Of a stretch of 64,000 nucleotides of DNA, positions 25,347 to 35,540 are shown piece by piece. Position 1 is the first letter of the stretch. Each line of letters opens with the position of its first letter. The position numbers were made by a program, and so were the translations under genes. A model generated the notes under the pieces. That model did not search any database, was not told the DNA's origin, and saw only the letters and a list, made by a program, of their open reading frames with translations. The stretch is from Marinilabiliaceae bacterium JC040 (GTDB lineage Bacteria; Bacteroidota; Bacteroidia; Bacteroidales; Marinifilaceae). Where the stretch lies: contig SNAP01000009.1 in NCBI GenBank assembly GCA_022496785.1, positions 1-64,000 on the forward strand, written 5' to 3'.

Positions 25347-27512
25347 ATGAATGTAGTTGAAAAAACAATTACTCTTGCTGATGGAAGAACCATCACATTA
25401 GAAACAGGAAAATTAGCTAAGCAGGCTGATGGAGCTGTTATGTTGAAAATGGGTAATACTATGTTGCTTGCAACAGTAGTATCTGCACCGGATGCAAAAC
25501 CAGATGTTGACTTTATGCCATTATCTGTTGATTATAAAGAGAAATTTTCTGCAATGGGTAGATTCCCTGGAGGTTTTTTAAAGAGAGAGGCTAGACCTTC
25601 TGATTATGAAATATTAATCTCAAGATTAGTTGATAGAGCTTTAAGACCATTATTTCCAGAAGATTATCACGCTGAAACATTTGTTAATGTAACATTATAT
25701 TCTGCTGATGAAGAGTCTATGCCAGATGCTTTAGCAGGTTTAGCTGCTTCTGCTGCTATTGCAGTTTCAGATATTCCATTGCTAGAACCAATATCAGAAT
25801 GTCGTGTAGCAAGAATAGATGGTGAGTTTAAAATTAACCCAACATTCTCTGAGCTAGAAAAGGCTGATATGGATATTATGGTAGCTGCTACCATGGATAA
25901 TATTATGATGGTTGAAGGTGAATTTAATGAAGTTAGTGAGCGTGAAATGCTTGACTCTATTAAATTTGCACATGAAGCTATTAAAGTTCAATGTCAAGCT
26001 CAACTTGATTTAGCAGAAGCTGTAGGTTCTACAGTGAAAAGAGAATATTGCCACGAAGTGAATGATGCAGAATTGAAGCAAAAAGTTTGGGATGAATTAT
26101 ATGATAAAACATATGAGACAGTTTCAGAAGGTTGTGCTGATAAGCATTTAAGAGGAGAAAAGATTGCTGCTATTGAGGAGGAATTCTTATCTCAATATTC
26201 TGAAGAAGAAAGAGCTGAAGTTGCTGGATTGGTTCACAAATATTATCACGATTGCCATAAGGATGCAGTTCGTAATATGATATTAGATAAAGGTGTTCGT
26301 TTGGATGGTCGTAAGACTCACGAAATTAGACCAATATGGTCGGAGATTGATTATTTACCAGGTGCTCATGGTTCTTCAATCTTTACAAGAGGTGAAACTC
26401 AATCTTTATCTACTGTTACTTTAGGAACAAAACTTGATGAGAAGATTGTTGATAATGTTCAATTTAAAGGAAAAGAGAGATTTTTATTACACTATAATTT
26501 CCCTCCATTTTCTACTGGTGATGCACGAGCTTCTCGTGGTTTAAGTAGACGTGAGGTGGGGCATGGTAATTTAGCTCATAGAGCTTTAAAACGTATGTTA
26601 CCAGATAATTATCCTTATATTATTAGAATTGTTTCTGATATCTTAGAATCGAATGGTTCGTCTTCTATGGCTACTGTTTGTGCTGGTACTCTAGCTCTTA
26701 TGGATGCTGGTGTTCCTATGAAGAAGCCAGTTTCTGGTATTGCTATGGGATTGATTACAGATAATAAGAGATATGCAGTTCTTTCTGATATTCTTGGTGA
26801 TGAGGATCATTTAGGAGATATGGACTTTAAGGTAACAGGTACAGAAGATGGTATTACTGCTACTCAAATGGATATTAAAGTTGATGGTCTTCCATATGAG
26901 ATTCTTGAGCAAGCTTTAGAGCAAGCAAAAGAAGGTAGAATGCATATTTTAGGTAAGATTGCTGAGACTATTGAAGCTCCACGTGAAGATCTTAAGCCTA
27001 ATGCTCCAAGAATTGTAAGTTTAACAATTCCTAAAGATTTAATTGGTGCTGTTATTGGTCCTGGTGGAAAAGTAATTCAAGAAATCCAAGAAGTTTCAGG
27101 TGCTACAATAGTTATTGAAGAGGAAGATGGACATGGTGTTGTTGATATTTCTGCAACAAATAAAGAAGCTATTGATATGGCTCTTGAAAGAGTAAATGCT
27201 ATAGTTGTTCAACCTGAGATTGGTGAAGTTTATAAAGGTAAAGTGAAGAATCTTGCTTCATTTGGTGCTTTTGTTGAAATATTACCAGGTAAAGATGGAT
27301 TGTTACATATTTCTGAGATAGATCACAAAAGAGTAAATTCTGTTGAAGATGTATTGAAAGTAGGTGATGAGATAGAAGTTAAATTGATTGGTGTTGATCC
27401 TAAGACTAAGAAATTGAAACTTTCTCGTAAGGTTTTATTACCAAAGCCAGAACGTACTGAGCCTAAGAAAATTGTAAAGAAACATGTTAAAGAAAATACA
27501 GATAAAGAATAA
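25347..27512 (+). CDS. pnp: Polyribonucleotide nucleotidyltransferase (PNPase)
   Basis: PNPase degrades RNA from the 3' end with phosphate as a trimeric ring. The 721-residue protein shows the first RNase PH domain ([20 protein letters not shown]), the helical linker, the catalytic second RNase PH domain ([47 protein letters not shown]), a KH domain ([19 protein letters not shown], about 568-620) and an S1 domain ([32 protein letters not shown], about 635-700). Codons end strongly in T, which suggests high expression. It shares a terminator with convergent recR. Confidence 0.97.
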   Translation: MNVVEKTITLADGRTITLETGKLAKQADGAVMLKMGNTMLLATVVSAPDAKPDVDFMPLSVDYKEKFSAMGRFPGGFLKREARPSDYEILISRLVDRALRPLFPEDYHAETFVNVTLYSADEESMPDALAGLAASAAIAVSDIPLLEPISECRVARIDGEFKINPTFSELEKADMDIMVAATMDNIMMVEGEFNEVSEREMLDSIKFAHEAIKVQCQAQLDLAEAVGSTVKREYCHEVNDAELKQKVWDELYDKTYETVSEGCADKHLRGEKIAAIEEEFLSQYSEEERAEVAGLVHKYYHDCHKDAVRNMILDKGVRLDGRKTHEIRPIWSEIDYLPGAHGSSIFTRGETQSLSTVTLGTKLDEKIVDNVQFKGKERFLLHYNFPPFSTGDARASRGLSRREVGHGNLAHRALKRMLPDNYPYIIRIVSDILESNGSSSMATVCAGTLALMDAGVPMKKPVSGIAMGLITDNKRYAVLSDILGDEDHLGDMDFKVTGTEDGITATQMDIKVDGLPYEILEQALEQAKEGRMHILGKIAETIEAPREDLKPNAPRIVSLTIPKDLIGAVIGPGGKVIQEIQEVSGATIVIEEEDGHGVVDISATNKEAIDMALERVNAIVVQPEIGEVYKGKVKNLASFGAFVEILPGKDGLLHISEIDHKRVNSVEDVLKVGDEIEVKLIGVDPKTKKLKLSRKVLLPKPERTEPKKIVKKHVKENTDKE

Positions 27513-27548
27513 ATCTTGATTTTCTGTAAAAGATAAATTTACATATAT

Positions 27549-27595
27549 AAAAAGAGTTCTCTTAATTTTTGAATTATTGAGAACTCTTTTTTTTA
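27549..27595. terminator. Bidirectional terminator between pnp and recR
   Basis: AAAAAGAGTTCTC (27549-27561) pairs with GAGAACTCTTTTT (27579-27591), with a T run on the plus strand and Ts on the minus strand. Confidence 0.85.
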
Positions 27596-27599
27596 TTAT

Positions 27600-28217
27600 T
27601 TATTGTGCTTTGAAAGGCATTCTGTTAATAATAGATCTTCCAAGAGTTACTTCGTCGATATATTCTAGTTCGTTTCCAACAGAAATTCCTCTTGCTATTG
27701 TGTTTATCTTGATATCAAATTCTTTTATCTTTTTATAGATGTAGAAATTTGTTATATCTCCTTCCATGGTTGCACTTAATGCGAATATTATTTCTTCAAC
27801 TTCACCATTTTTCACTTTTTCTATAAGTGGATTGATATTTAATTTAGAAGGTCCATATCCCTCCATTGGTGAAATTAGTCCTCCAAGTACATGATATACT
27901 CCAAAATATTGTTGAGTATTTTCAATAGACATTACGTCTTTAATGTTCTCAACAACACAGATTAATTTTGAATTTCTTGATTTATCAGAGCAAATTGGGC
28001 ATATTTCTTTATCTGAAATATTATGACAAATTTTACAATATTTAACTTTGGATTTTAGTTCAATAAAGCTGTTACTAAATTTCTTTACAGATTCAATATC
28101 TTCGTTTAATAAATGTAAAACAAGACGTAATGCAGTTTTTCTACCAATACCAGGCAATTTGGCAAATTGGTTTACTGCATTCTCTAATAGTTCTGAAGGT
28201 AAGTTATTTGTATTCAT
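27600..28217 (-). CDS. recR: Recombination protein RecR
   Basis: RecR works with RecO and RecF to load RecA at gaps. The 205-residue protein has the N-terminal helix-hairpin-helix ([17 protein letters not shown]), the four-cysteine zinc finger ([16 protein letters not shown]), the Toprim domain ([33 protein letters not shown]) and a C-terminal Walker-B-like part with the conserved G at [19 protein letters not shown]. The length is normal. Confidence 0.96.
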   Translation of the reverse strand: MNTNNLPSELLENAVNQFAKLPGIGRKTALRLVLHLLNEDIESVKKFSNSFIELKSKVKYCKICHNISDKEICPICSDKSRNSKLICVVENIKDVMSIENTQQYFGVYHVLGGLISPMEGYGPSKLNINPLIEKVKNGEVEEIIFALSATMEGDITNFYIYKKIKEFDIKINTIARGISVGNELEYIDEVTLGRSIINRMPFKAQ

Positions 28218-28317
28218 ATAAAAGTTGCTAATAACATAATATCTTATTCAATATTTATGATTGTATAATTATATTAAATTTAAGAGATTATTGGATGTTT
28301 TTTTTGTAATAATATCT

Positions 28318-28325
28318 TATCTTTG
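28318..28325 (+). promoter_or_regulatory. -7 box for the TPR/PD40 gene
   Basis: TATCTTTG matches TAnnTTTG exactly. TTGG at 28291-28294 is a poor -33 candidate at 23 bases. Transcription would start about 30 bases before the chosen ATG. Confidence 0.5.
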
Positions 28326-28363
28326 AATTTTGGTAAAAGTACGAAATGTTTATAAACAACGGT

Positions 28364-30430
28364 ATGAAAAGAAACATTATAAAATTAATTCTAGCATTTT
28401 TGATAATTATACCATTAAGTGTAAAAGGGTATACAGTAAAGAATAGACATGTTGCAGATTCTCTTATGATGTCACAAAATTATAAGGATGCAAGTATTAA
28501 AGTTCAAGGACTTCTTTCTGATGATCCGAAAAATGCAGAGTTAAACTTTATGTTAGGTATTTGTTATTTTCATACAAATAACGACATAAATAAAGCTATC
28601 TCACAGTTTGAGAAATCTTCTAAACTAACAAGAAGACATAAGCTTCTAATTGAGATAAGAGATTATCTGGCTAAATCGTATCATATTAATAAGGAGTTCG
28701 ATAAGGCGATAATTATGTATCAAAAGGAAATGATGCTTATTAATCCTAGTAATAGAAGACGTTTAGAAGAAATAAGCACCAAGATGGAGCATACAAACTA
28801 TGCTAAATCTGTTTGTGCTAGACCAGTTAAAGCTAGTTTTAAATTGCTTAATAATAATATTAATAGTGAATATGGGGATTATTCTCCTTATGTTACTGCT
28901 GATGAACATTATCTTTTCTTTACTTCTAGAAGAAAAAATACTTGTGATTTGAAGGCTATGGATGGGTATTATTATGAAAGAATTTATGTGTCAGAAAAAG
29001 TAGGAAATGATTGGGGAGAGGCGAAAGAACTGTTTCAAACTATTGAAAGAGGGCACTGGGCTGTAACATCTTTATCTTTTGATGGTAAAACTATGCTTTT
29101 GTATAAGGATGATTATAAAGGTAATGGTGATATTTATATTTCTTATTTTAGAGATAATAATTGGACTGAACCGTTGAAAATGGATGATTGTATAAATTCT
29201 AATTATACTGAAAGACAAGCTACTATATCTTCTGATGGTAAAAGAATATATTTCTCTAGTAATCGTCCTGATGGTAAGGGAGGTTTTGATATTTATTATT
29301 CAAATATAGGTGAAGATGGAGATTGGGGTGAAGCTATTAACGCAGGTGATGCGATAAATACAGAATATGATGAAAAAAGTCCTTTTATACATCCTAATAA
29401 TAAAGTATTGTATTTTTCTTCAAATAATGAGTATTCAATTGGTGGTTTTGATATTTTCAAATCGGAATTGCAAAATGGTGCTTGGGGAAATTCGTTTAAT
29501 GTAGGATTTCCTATAAATTCTACAAGAGATGATTTATTCTATTCTGTTACTATGGATGGAAGACGAGCTTATATTTCTGCTAGAAGACCAGAAGGACAAG
29601 GGTTGAATGATATTTATATGGTTACTCGAAATGATAAGGAAGCTAATGAGCAATTTGTTGTTAGTGGTGTCATTAAATCTTCAAATTTAGCTAATTCTAA
29701 GATTTCTATTAGAGCTAGAAGAGAGGGTGTTAGAGAAGTGAAAGTAAATCCAGAGGATGGTAGATTTATGTTTGTTATAGATTCTGGTAAAGAGTATAAT
29801 ATAGATTTTGAGGCAGAGGGTAAAGAAATAATGTATACTAAAATGATGTTCCCTTATAAGTATTATAATGATGTGAATCATGGTGTTATGACTTTAAATC
29901 CAATTCGTTTGAATGATAAGGCTGTAAAATATTATTCTACCGATTTAAGTATTGATTCATCGTACATGGGATTTGAGGATTCTTCTTCTATTCCTGTTGT
30001 TGGAGGAGATAAAGCTGTTTTATATATTATTAATGCAATAAATAAAGTTATTGAACCAGAAGATGAACCTGTAAGTAAGGTTGTTGATAAACCTGTGGTT
30101 ACAGAAGATCCTAATGTTGTGAATGACGTTATTATTGAATCGAATACCGATGATGTGATGTATGTGATACAGTTACTAGCTGTAAGAAAGCAAAAACTTG
30201 TTTCATATTTTGGTAAATATGCTGATTATGTGGAATGTGTTCAAGGTGAAGATGGTATTTATAGATATCTTTATAAACAATATAGTACAGTTAAGTTAGC
30301 TGAAAAGAGTATGCGATTGATGAGACGAAGAGGTTATAAAGATGCTTTTGTAAGAGAAATTTCAAATGGCATACCAGGACGTATACTTACTAACGAAGAG
30401 ATACCATTTAATGATATTAAGAAACCTTAA
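28364..30430 (+). CDS. TPR-PD40-SPOR-type envelope protein
   Basis: The protein has 688 residues from the Met at 28364, chosen because it starts a good signal peptide (MKRNIIKLILAFLIIIPLSVKG); 28346 is also possible. In order: TPR repeats (about 25-135), a PD40 beta-propeller with repeated blades such as TISSDGKRIYFSSNRPDGKGGFDIYYS (about 165-430), a carboxypeptidase-regulatory-like beta domain, and a C-terminal SPOR-like module (VMYVIQLLAVRKQKLVSYFG, residues about 605-680). Similar Bacteroidota proteins often end instead in OmpA and include the T9SS protein PorE. Here a glycan-strand-binding SPOR-like end replaces it. I infer an envelope role. Confidence 0.8.
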   Translation: MKRNIIKLILAFLIIIPLSVKGYTVKNRHVADSLMMSQNYKDASIKVQGLLSDDPKNAELNFMLGICYFHTNNDINKAISQFEKSSKLTRRHKLLIEIRDYLAKSYHINKEFDKAIIMYQKEMMLINPSNRRRLEEISTKMEHTNYAKSVCARPVKASFKLLNNNINSEYGDYSPYVTADEHYLFFTSRRKNTCDLKAMDGYYYERIYVSEKVGNDWGEAKELFQTIERGHWAVTSLSFDGKTMLLYKDDYKGNGDIYISYFRDNNWTEPLKMDDCINSNYTERQATISSDGKRIYFSSNRPDGKGGFDIYYSNIGEDGDWGEAINAGDAINTEYDEKSPFIHPNNKVLYFSSNNEYSIGGFDIFKSELQNGAWGNSFNVGFPINSTRDDLFYSVTMDGRRAYISARRPEGQGLNDIYMVTRNDKEANEQFVVSGVIKSSNLANSKISIRARREGVREVKVNPEDGRFMFVIDSGKEYNIDFEAEGKEIMYTKMMFPYKYYNDVNHGVMTLNPIRLNDKAVKYYSTDLSIDSSYMGFEDSSSIPVVGGDKAVLYIINAINKVIEPEDEPVSKVVDKPVVTEDPNVVNDVIIESNTDDVMYVIQLLAVRKQKLVSYFGKYADYVECVQGEDGIYRYLYKQYSTVKLAEKSMRLMRRRGYKDAFVREISNGIPGRILTNEEIPFNDIKKP

Positions 30431-30457
30431 TATTGGTATAATTATCTTTGTATAAGT

Positions 30458-30487
30458 TTTGGTTTTTGAAAATTTAATGTAAATTTG
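30458..30487 (+). promoter_or_regulatory. Promoter of gcvH
   Basis: TTTG (30458-30461) and TAAATTTG (30480-30487) are spaced by 18 bases, near the 19-base consensus. The start codon is about 45 bases downstream. Confidence 0.7.
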
Positions 30488-30531
30488 GGATGCTTAGAAA
30501 AGCATAATTTATTTAAATAAATATTGTAAAG

Positions 30532-30906
30532 ATGAATGTACCTGAAAATTTAAAGTACTCTAATGATCACGAGTGGGTTCGTGTTGAAGGAGACGTAGCA
30601 TATGTTGGTGTTACAGATTTTGCTCAATCACAATTAGGTGATATAGTTTTCGTGGAAATTGAAACTGAAGGTGAAGAAGTTGCACAAAATGAGGAGTTCG
30701 GAACTATTGAAGCTGTAAAAACAGTTTCAAGTTTAATGATGCCAGTTTCTGGTGAGGTTCTTGAAGTAAACGAAGCTCTTGAGGATTCTCCAGAATCAGT
30801 TAATTCTGACCCTTATGGTGAAGGATGGATGATTAAGATTTCAATCGAAGATGCATCTCAATTAGACGCACTATTATCTGCTGAGCAATACAAAGCAATT
30901 TTGTAA
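30532..30906 (+). CDS. gcvH: Glycine cleavage system H protein
   Basis: The H protein carries the aminomethyl group on lipoate between the P, T and L proteins of glycine cleavage. It is also a lipoyl donor in lipoate metabolism. The 124-residue protein has the lipoyl lysine K63 in [15 protein letters not shown] and the conserved [15 protein letters not shown] and [20 protein letters not shown]. The P, T and L genes are not nearby. It has its own promoter and terminator, so it is a single transcription unit. Confidence 0.97.
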   Translation: MNVPENLKYSNDHEWVRVEGDVAYVGVTDFAQSQLGDIVFVEIETEGEEVAQNEEFGTIEAVKTVSSLMMPVSGEVLEVNEALEDSPESVNSDPYGEGWMIKISIEDASQLDALLSAEQYKAIL

Positions 30907-30929
30907 AAGAGATAAATAATAGTTTATAG

Positions 30930-30959
30930 AAGGGTTTTCTAAGGAAAGCCCTTTTTTTT
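30930..30959 (+). terminator. Terminator of gcvH
   Basis: AAGGGTTTTC pairs with GGAAAGCCCTT around a 3-base loop, followed by a run of eight Ts. Confidence 0.85.
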
Positions 30960-31013
30960 GTGCTTAATAAAGAAAATAAGTATTATTTTTGAAAAGACTT
31001 AAAATAAAATACA

Positions 31014-32399
31014 ATGACATTAATAAAATCAATTTCAGGAATTAGAGGTACTATTGGTGGTAAGCCAGGTGAGGGATTAAGTCCTTTGGATATAGTAAAG
31101 TTTACCTCTGCTTTTGGTACTTGGGTAAAAAAGAATACGGGAAAAGATAAATGTAGAATAGTTGTAGGTAGAGATGCTAGAATTTCTGGTCCTATGGTTG
31201 ATAGTATAATTACTTATTCTCTTGTCGGTTTAGGTATAGATGTAATTAATATTGGTTTAGCTTCTACACCAACTACTGAAATAGCTGTTATAGATGAAAA
31301 AGCTGATGGTGGTATCATTATTACTGCTTCTCATAATCCAACTCAATGGAATGCTCTTAAACTTCTAAATAATCATGGTGAATTTTTAAATGCTGAAGAG
31401 GGAGAAGATGTTCTTCATCTAGCTGAAAATGACATGTATAATTATGCTGAGGTTTTCGATTTAGGAACCGTTACTAATATTGATAATTATACTGATATTC
31501 ATATTAAAAAAGTTCTTGATCTTGAATTAGTTGATGTAGATTTAATTAAAAAAGCAGACTTTACTGTTAGTGTTGATGCTGTGAATTCAGTTGGAGGTAT
31601 TGCTATTCCTAATCTTTTAAAAGCACTTGGTGTTAATAAAGTTATTGAATTGAATTGTGAACCAAATGGGCATTTTGCTCATAATCCTGAACCTATTCCA
31701 GCTAATTTAGTTGATATTTCTAAAACTACTAGAGATAATAATGCTGATCTTGGTATTGTTGTTGATCCTGATGTAGATAGACTTGCTCTAATTTGTGAAA
31801 ATGGTGAAATGTTTGGTGAAGAATATACTTTAGTTTCTATTGCTGATTATATTTTATCTAATACTAATGGAAATACTGTATCTAACTTGTCTTCAACAAG
31901 AGCTTTGAGAGATGTTACTAATAAATATGGTTCTGAGTATAATGCTGCAGCAGTTGGTGAAGTTAATGTTGTTGCTAAAATGAAGGAAACTAATGCTGTA
32001 ATCGGAGGAGAGGGTAATGGAGGAGTTATTTATCCTGAATCTCATTATGGTAGAGATGCTTTAGTAGGTGTTGGATTGTTTTTAACTCTTTTAGCTAAAA
32101 GTAAAATGAAGTGCTCAGAGCTTAAAAAAGAATATCCTCAATATTTTATATCAAAGAATAAAATTGAACTTACTCCAGAGATTAATGTGGATGCGATATT
32201 AGAAAGTGTTAAGTCGAAATATGCTAAAGAAAATATTACTGACATTGATGGTGTGAAAATAGATTTTGTTGAGGGGTGGGTACACCTTAGAAAATCTAAT
32301 ACAGAACCTATTATTAGAGTTTATTCTGAAAGTTCATCTGAAAAAGAAGCTAATGATTTGGCAGAAACTGTTATCAATTTTGTGAAATCAATGATTTAA
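31014..32399 (+). CDS. glmM: Phosphoglucosamine mutase / phosphohexose mutase
   Basis: The enzyme moves a phosphate between C6 and C1 of a hexose. In Bacteroidota this family member usually serves as GlmM, making glucosamine-1-phosphate for peptidoglycan and LPS. The 461-residue protein has the catalytic phosphoserine S106 in TASHNPTQWNALK, the metal loop DPDVDRLALI, the sugar-binding GEGNGGVIYPESHYGRDAL, and the phosphate-binding loop RKSNTEPIIRVYSE near the C-terminus. Substrate choice between glucosamine, mannose and glucose cannot be settled here. Codons end strongly in T. Confidence 0.88.
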   Translation: MTLIKSISGIRGTIGGKPGEGLSPLDIVKFTSAFGTWVKKNTGKDKCRIVVGRDARISGPMVDSIITYSLVGLGIDVINIGLASTPTTEIAVIDEKADGGIIITASHNPTQWNALKLLNNHGEFLNAEEGEDVLHLAENDMYNYAEVFDLGTVTNIDNYTDIHIKKVLDLELVDVDLIKKADFTVSVDAVNSVGGIAIPNLLKALGVNKVIELNCEPNGHFAHNPEPIPANLVDISKTTRDNNADLGIVVDPDVDRLALICENGEMFGEEYTLVSIADYILSNTNGNTVSNLSSTRALRDVTNKYGSEYNAAAVGEVNVVAKMKETNAVIGGEGNGGVIYPESHYGRDALVGVGLFLTLLAKSKMKCSELKKEYPQYFISKNKIELTPEINVDAILESVKSKYAKENITDIDGVKIDFVEGWVHLRKSNTEPIIRVYSESSSEKEANDLAETVINFVKSMI

Positions 32400-32409
32400 T
32401 TCTTTTTAT

Positions 32410-33522
32410 ATGCTAATTGAATTTTTCAAACATATAAGTTCTCTTGAATTAGTTATTGGTATTTTATTGATTGTATTAGTATTATCTATTATAACAATTA
32501 GATATATTTATATCTATAAGTTGACAAAGTGTAAATCGGTTTTAAGTGGAAGTATGCATTCTGTATCTTTAGTTATTATAGCTAAAAATGATGCTAAATT
32601 CTTAGAAAATAATTTAGAACTGTTTTTGAATCAAGCTTATGAGAATTTTGAGGTAATTGTTGTTGATGATGGATCTTTTGATGGTACTGCAAGTCTAGTA
32701 GCTAAATACATGCAGAAATATCCAATATTGAGATTAACAAGTATTAGTCCAGACAAAAAATTTGTGCATACAAAAAAATTGGCTATTAATGTTGGTTTAA
32801 AGGCAGCTAAAAATGATATAGTTATATTTACAGATGCTAATTGTTACCCTTGTTCGAAAAAGTGGATTGATAATATTCAGGCAGGATTTGTCGAAGGAAT
32901 TGATATTGTTATTTCTTATGCTAATTTTGTTACAAACAATTCATTTTTAGGTAAGTTTATTATTTATGATAGATTGTGTAACTTTTTAAGATTTTCTTCT
33001 TTTGCTTGTTTTGATAAGGCAATTAGAGGAGATTTTTTAAATTTAGCTTTTAGAAGAAATGCATTTTTGAATACGAATTCTTATGGAGGAGATGCTTTAA
33101 AAGAAGAAGGTGTAGATGTTTTGCCTATTATTAGATTGAGAAAATCTAAAAATATTTCTATAGTCGTTAATAAAACTTCAAAAATTTATGTTGATTATAT
33201 TGATATAAAAAAGGAGTGGACATATTATAAAACTTTGTATTTTAAGTCTGTTAAATATTATTCATCAAGTATAAAATTTATGATTGGTGTAATCCCATCA
33301 ATTTTTATTACAACGAATATAATTTTATTGATTTGTTTCATAAATACTAGATATGTTCTGTTACTATCAGGTTTGATTCTTTTTTATGCTCTATCAATGT
33401 ATATCTATAAAAGAATTTGTTTGAAAATGTTTGATATTAAAGGGATGAATTTCCTTGTTCCTATCTTTGAAATATATAGATCATATTATAATTTGATTTA
33501 CTATTTTAAAGTTAAGAAGTAA
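32410..33522 (+). CDS. Membrane-anchored family 2 glycosyltransferase
   Basis: This 370-residue protein has an N-terminal transmembrane helix (about 12-34), a GT-A domain (SLVIIAKNDAKFLENNLELF, IVVDDGSFDGTASLV, FTDANCYP with a D-A-N in place of DxD), and two or three C-terminal helices (about 290-340). The arrangement matches processive or membrane family 2 transferases that use nucleotide sugars on the cytoplasmic face. It starts 10 bases after the mutase stop, so the two are probably co-transcribed. The acceptor is unknown. Confidence 0.85.
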   Translation: MLIEFFKHISSLELVIGILLIVLVLSIITIRYIYIYKLTKCKSVLSGSMHSVSLVIIAKNDAKFLENNLELFLNQAYENFEVIVVDDGSFDGTASLVAKYMQKYPILRLTSISPDKKFVHTKKLAINVGLKAAKNDIVIFTDANCYPCSKKWIDNIQAGFVEGIDIVISYANFVTNNSFLGKFIIYDRLCNFLRFSSFACFDKAIRGDFLNLAFRRNAFLNTNSYGGDALKEEGVDVLPIIRLRKSKNISIVVNKTSKIYVDYIDIKKEWTYYKTLYFKSVKYYSSSIKFMIGVIPSIFITTNIILLICFINTRYVLLLSGLILFYALSMYIYKRICLKMFDIKGMNFLVPIFEIYRSYYNLIYYFKVKK

Positions 33523-33562
33523 TAAATAATTGTGTATATTTGTAAAAATAAATTAATAAGAT

Positions 33563-34144
33563 ATGAATAAAACAAGTCAAATTTTAAATGGAATAATAAT
33601 TGTAGCTTTAGTAGTTTTATATGTATTATTCTTTAATCAAAAGAAAAATGTTGTAGAGCCAGTGAAGGCAGTTGCTGGAAGTGAATCAGTAGTGTATATG
33701 AATATAGATTCTTTATTATTGAATTATAATATGGCTAAAGATTTGAATGAAGCCTTCTTGAAAAAACAAGAAGAAAGAAGAACAAATCTTAATATTAAAG
33801 CAAAGGCTCTTGAAAAAGAAGCTATAGCTTTGCAGAAAAAGATCAAAAATCATGGTTTTATAACGCAAGCTAGAGAAAATCAAGCTCAGAGAAACTTTAT
33901 GATTAAGCGTAATAAACTACAAAAATTACAAGAAGAGTATGGTTTAAAAGCGCAATCAGAACAAGCAGAAATGAATAAGAAATTGTATGACAAAATTATG
34001 TCTTATTTGAAAGTGTATAATAAACAAAAAGGATATGATATAATTTTAAGTACAACCAAAGGTGGTACTGTTTTTTATGCAAAACAGGGGTACAATATAA
34101 CTAATGATGTCTTAAAAGGATTAAATAAAGGTTATAAGAAATAG
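33563..34144 (+). CDS. OmpH/Skp-family periplasmic chaperone-like protein
   Basis: This 193-residue protein has an N-terminal signal anchor (IIIVALVVLYVLFF, about 11-24), then a short beta segment SVVYMNIDSLLLNYNMAKDL, and then a long charged coiled coil (about 65-150; KKQEERRTNLNIKAKALEKEA). The C-terminal strand DIILSTTKGGTVFYAKQGYNITNDVL matches Skp family ends. Skp holds unfolded outer-membrane proteins as a trimer with helical arms. The exact TATATTTG at 33535-33542 could be its -7 box. The stop is TAG and a strong terminator follows. Confidence 0.87.
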   Translation: MNKTSQILNGIIIVALVVLYVLFFNQKKNVVEPVKAVAGSESVVYMNIDSLLLNYNMAKDLNEAFLKKQEERRTNLNIKAKALEKEAIALQKKIKNHGFITQARENQAQRNFMIKRNKLQKLQEEYGLKAQSEQAEMNKKLYDKIMSYLKVYNKQKGYDIILSTTKGGTVFYAKQGYNITNDVLKGLNKGYKK

Positions 34145-34165
34145 TAAGATTTATTTTAATATATG

Positions 34166-34197
34166 AAGGAATCTCATTTATGGGATTCCTTTTTTTT
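34166..34197 (+). terminator. Terminator of the OmpH-like gene
   Basis: AAGGAATCTCA (34166-34176) pairs with TGGGATTCCTT (34181-34191) and ends in a run of eight Ts. The ATG at 34163 lies at its foot, which makes that start for the next gene unlikely. Confidence 0.88.
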
Positions 34198-34198
34198 A

Positions 34199-35458
34199 AT
34201 GAATAATATGAAATCAGTAGAAAGATATTTAAATAGAAATACCTTATATGATTCTTTAATTTCTAAAGAAGCAAATAAGGATCTAAAAGTAATAGTTACA
34301 ATTCCAGCGTATAATGAACCAGATATATTAGAGTGTTTAAATTCTTTTTTAAAATGTGATTCTATTGATGGTAGTGTTGAGATTATTGTATTAATAAATT
34401 CTTCTGAATCAGAATCAGATAAAACAATTTTAGAAATAAATGAACAATCTTATAAATCTATTAAATCTTGGATATCTACAGTAAACTCACCTTTTATAAC
34501 TTTTCATGTACTCCATATTAATAATCTTCCATCTAAAAATGCTGGAGTTGGATTAGCTAGAAAAATTTGTATGGATGAAGCTTTAAGACGTTTTGTTTCC
34601 ATAGAAAATTATGATGGTATTATAGTTGGATACGATGCTGATACTATTTGTGAAACGAATTATTTCACTTCAATTGAATCATATTTTGCAGATAAAAGAA
34701 AAAATGGTGCATCAATTTATTTTGAACACCCTATAGAAGGAAAAGAGTATACAGAAATGGTTTATTTAGCTTCTGCTTATTATGAACTTTATTTAAGATA
34801 TTATAATATGTTATTAAGATACCTTAATCATCCGCATGCTTATCATTGTATTGGTTCTGCGTTTGCTGTAAGAGCCTCGGTTTATGCAGCACAAGGGGGA
34901 ATGAATAAGAAACAGGCTGGTGAAGACTTTTATTTTATACAAAAGATTATAGCTATTGGAAATTTTGGATATATTAATACTACTTGTTTACATCCTTCTT
35001 CAAGAATTTCTGAGAGGACTCCTTTTGGAACAGGAAGGTCTATAAATGAAATGATTAATTCATCTTCTATAGATTATCTAACTTTTGCTTTTGATTCAAT
35101 TTTACCTTTAAAAGAAATATTTAATGATATAGATAAATTTTATAAGGAAACACTTGTTATAGATAAATTTTCTGAACCATTAAAATCATACCTTTTAGAA
35201 ATTAATTTTATTGAATCTTTAAAACAAATAAACTCAAACTGTTCTAGTTTAGAAACTTTTAGAATGAAATTTTATATGTACTTCAATATATTTAAGATAT
35301 TGAAATATTTAAATTTTGTATCAAGAACTATATATCCAAAAAGTTCGGTGATTGAAGAATCTTATAAACTTTTAAAAATTTTATCTGAAAAGGTGAAAGA
35401 TAAATCTGTATTTACTTTATTAGAAAGATATCGAGATTTAGATCGACTTATGAAATAA
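34199..35458 (+). CDS. Family 2-like glycosyltransferase, soluble
   Basis: The protein has 419 residues from ATG 34199 (34208 is equally possible); a longer frame from 34163 starts within the preceding terminator. The N-terminal half is GT-A-like: VIVTIPAYNEPDILECLNSFL, IIVLINSSESESD, IIVGYDADTICE as the DxD region, and AYHCIGSAFAVRASVYAAQGG plus AGEDFYFIQKI typical of family 2 acceptor sites. The C-terminal 130 residues are helical and unrecognised. I see no membrane helices. The role may lie in surface polysaccharide or glycoprotein modification. The downstream terminator is shared with infB. Confidence 0.8.
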   Translation: MNNMKSVERYLNRNTLYDSLISKEANKDLKVIVTIPAYNEPDILECLNSFLKCDSIDGSVEIIVLINSSESESDKTILEINEQSYKSIKSWISTVNSPFITFHVLHINNLPSKNAGVGLARKICMDEALRRFVSIENYDGIIVGYDADTICETNYFTSIESYFADKRKNGASIYFEHPIEGKEYTEMVYLASAYYELYLRYYNMLLRYLNHPHAYHCIGSAFAVRASVYAAQGGMNKKQAGEDFYFIQKIIAIGNFGYINTTCLHPSSRISERTPFGTGRSINEMINSSSIDYLTFAFDSILPLKEIFNDIDKFYKETLVIDKFSEPLKSYLLEINFIESLKQINSNCSSLETFRMKFYMYFNIFKILKYLNFVSRTIYPKSSVIEESYKLLKILSEKVKDKSVFTLLERYRDLDRLMK

Positions 35459-35485
35459 TAATGTTTTAATGCAATATATAATAAT

Positions 35486-35522
35486 AAAAAAAGCAGATAC
35501 TAAATAAATGTATCTGCTTTTA
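35486..35522. terminator. Bidirectional terminator between glycosyltransferase and infB
   Basis: AAAAAAGCAGATAC pairs with GTATCTGCTTTT, flanked by A and T runs on both sides. Confidence 0.85.
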
Positions 35523-35540
35523 TATATAGAATTTAAAAGA

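Noticed and set aside
34163-34198. Earlier start for the soluble glycosyltransferase
   Set aside because: This stretch is the stem-loop and T run of the terminator of the preceding gene.
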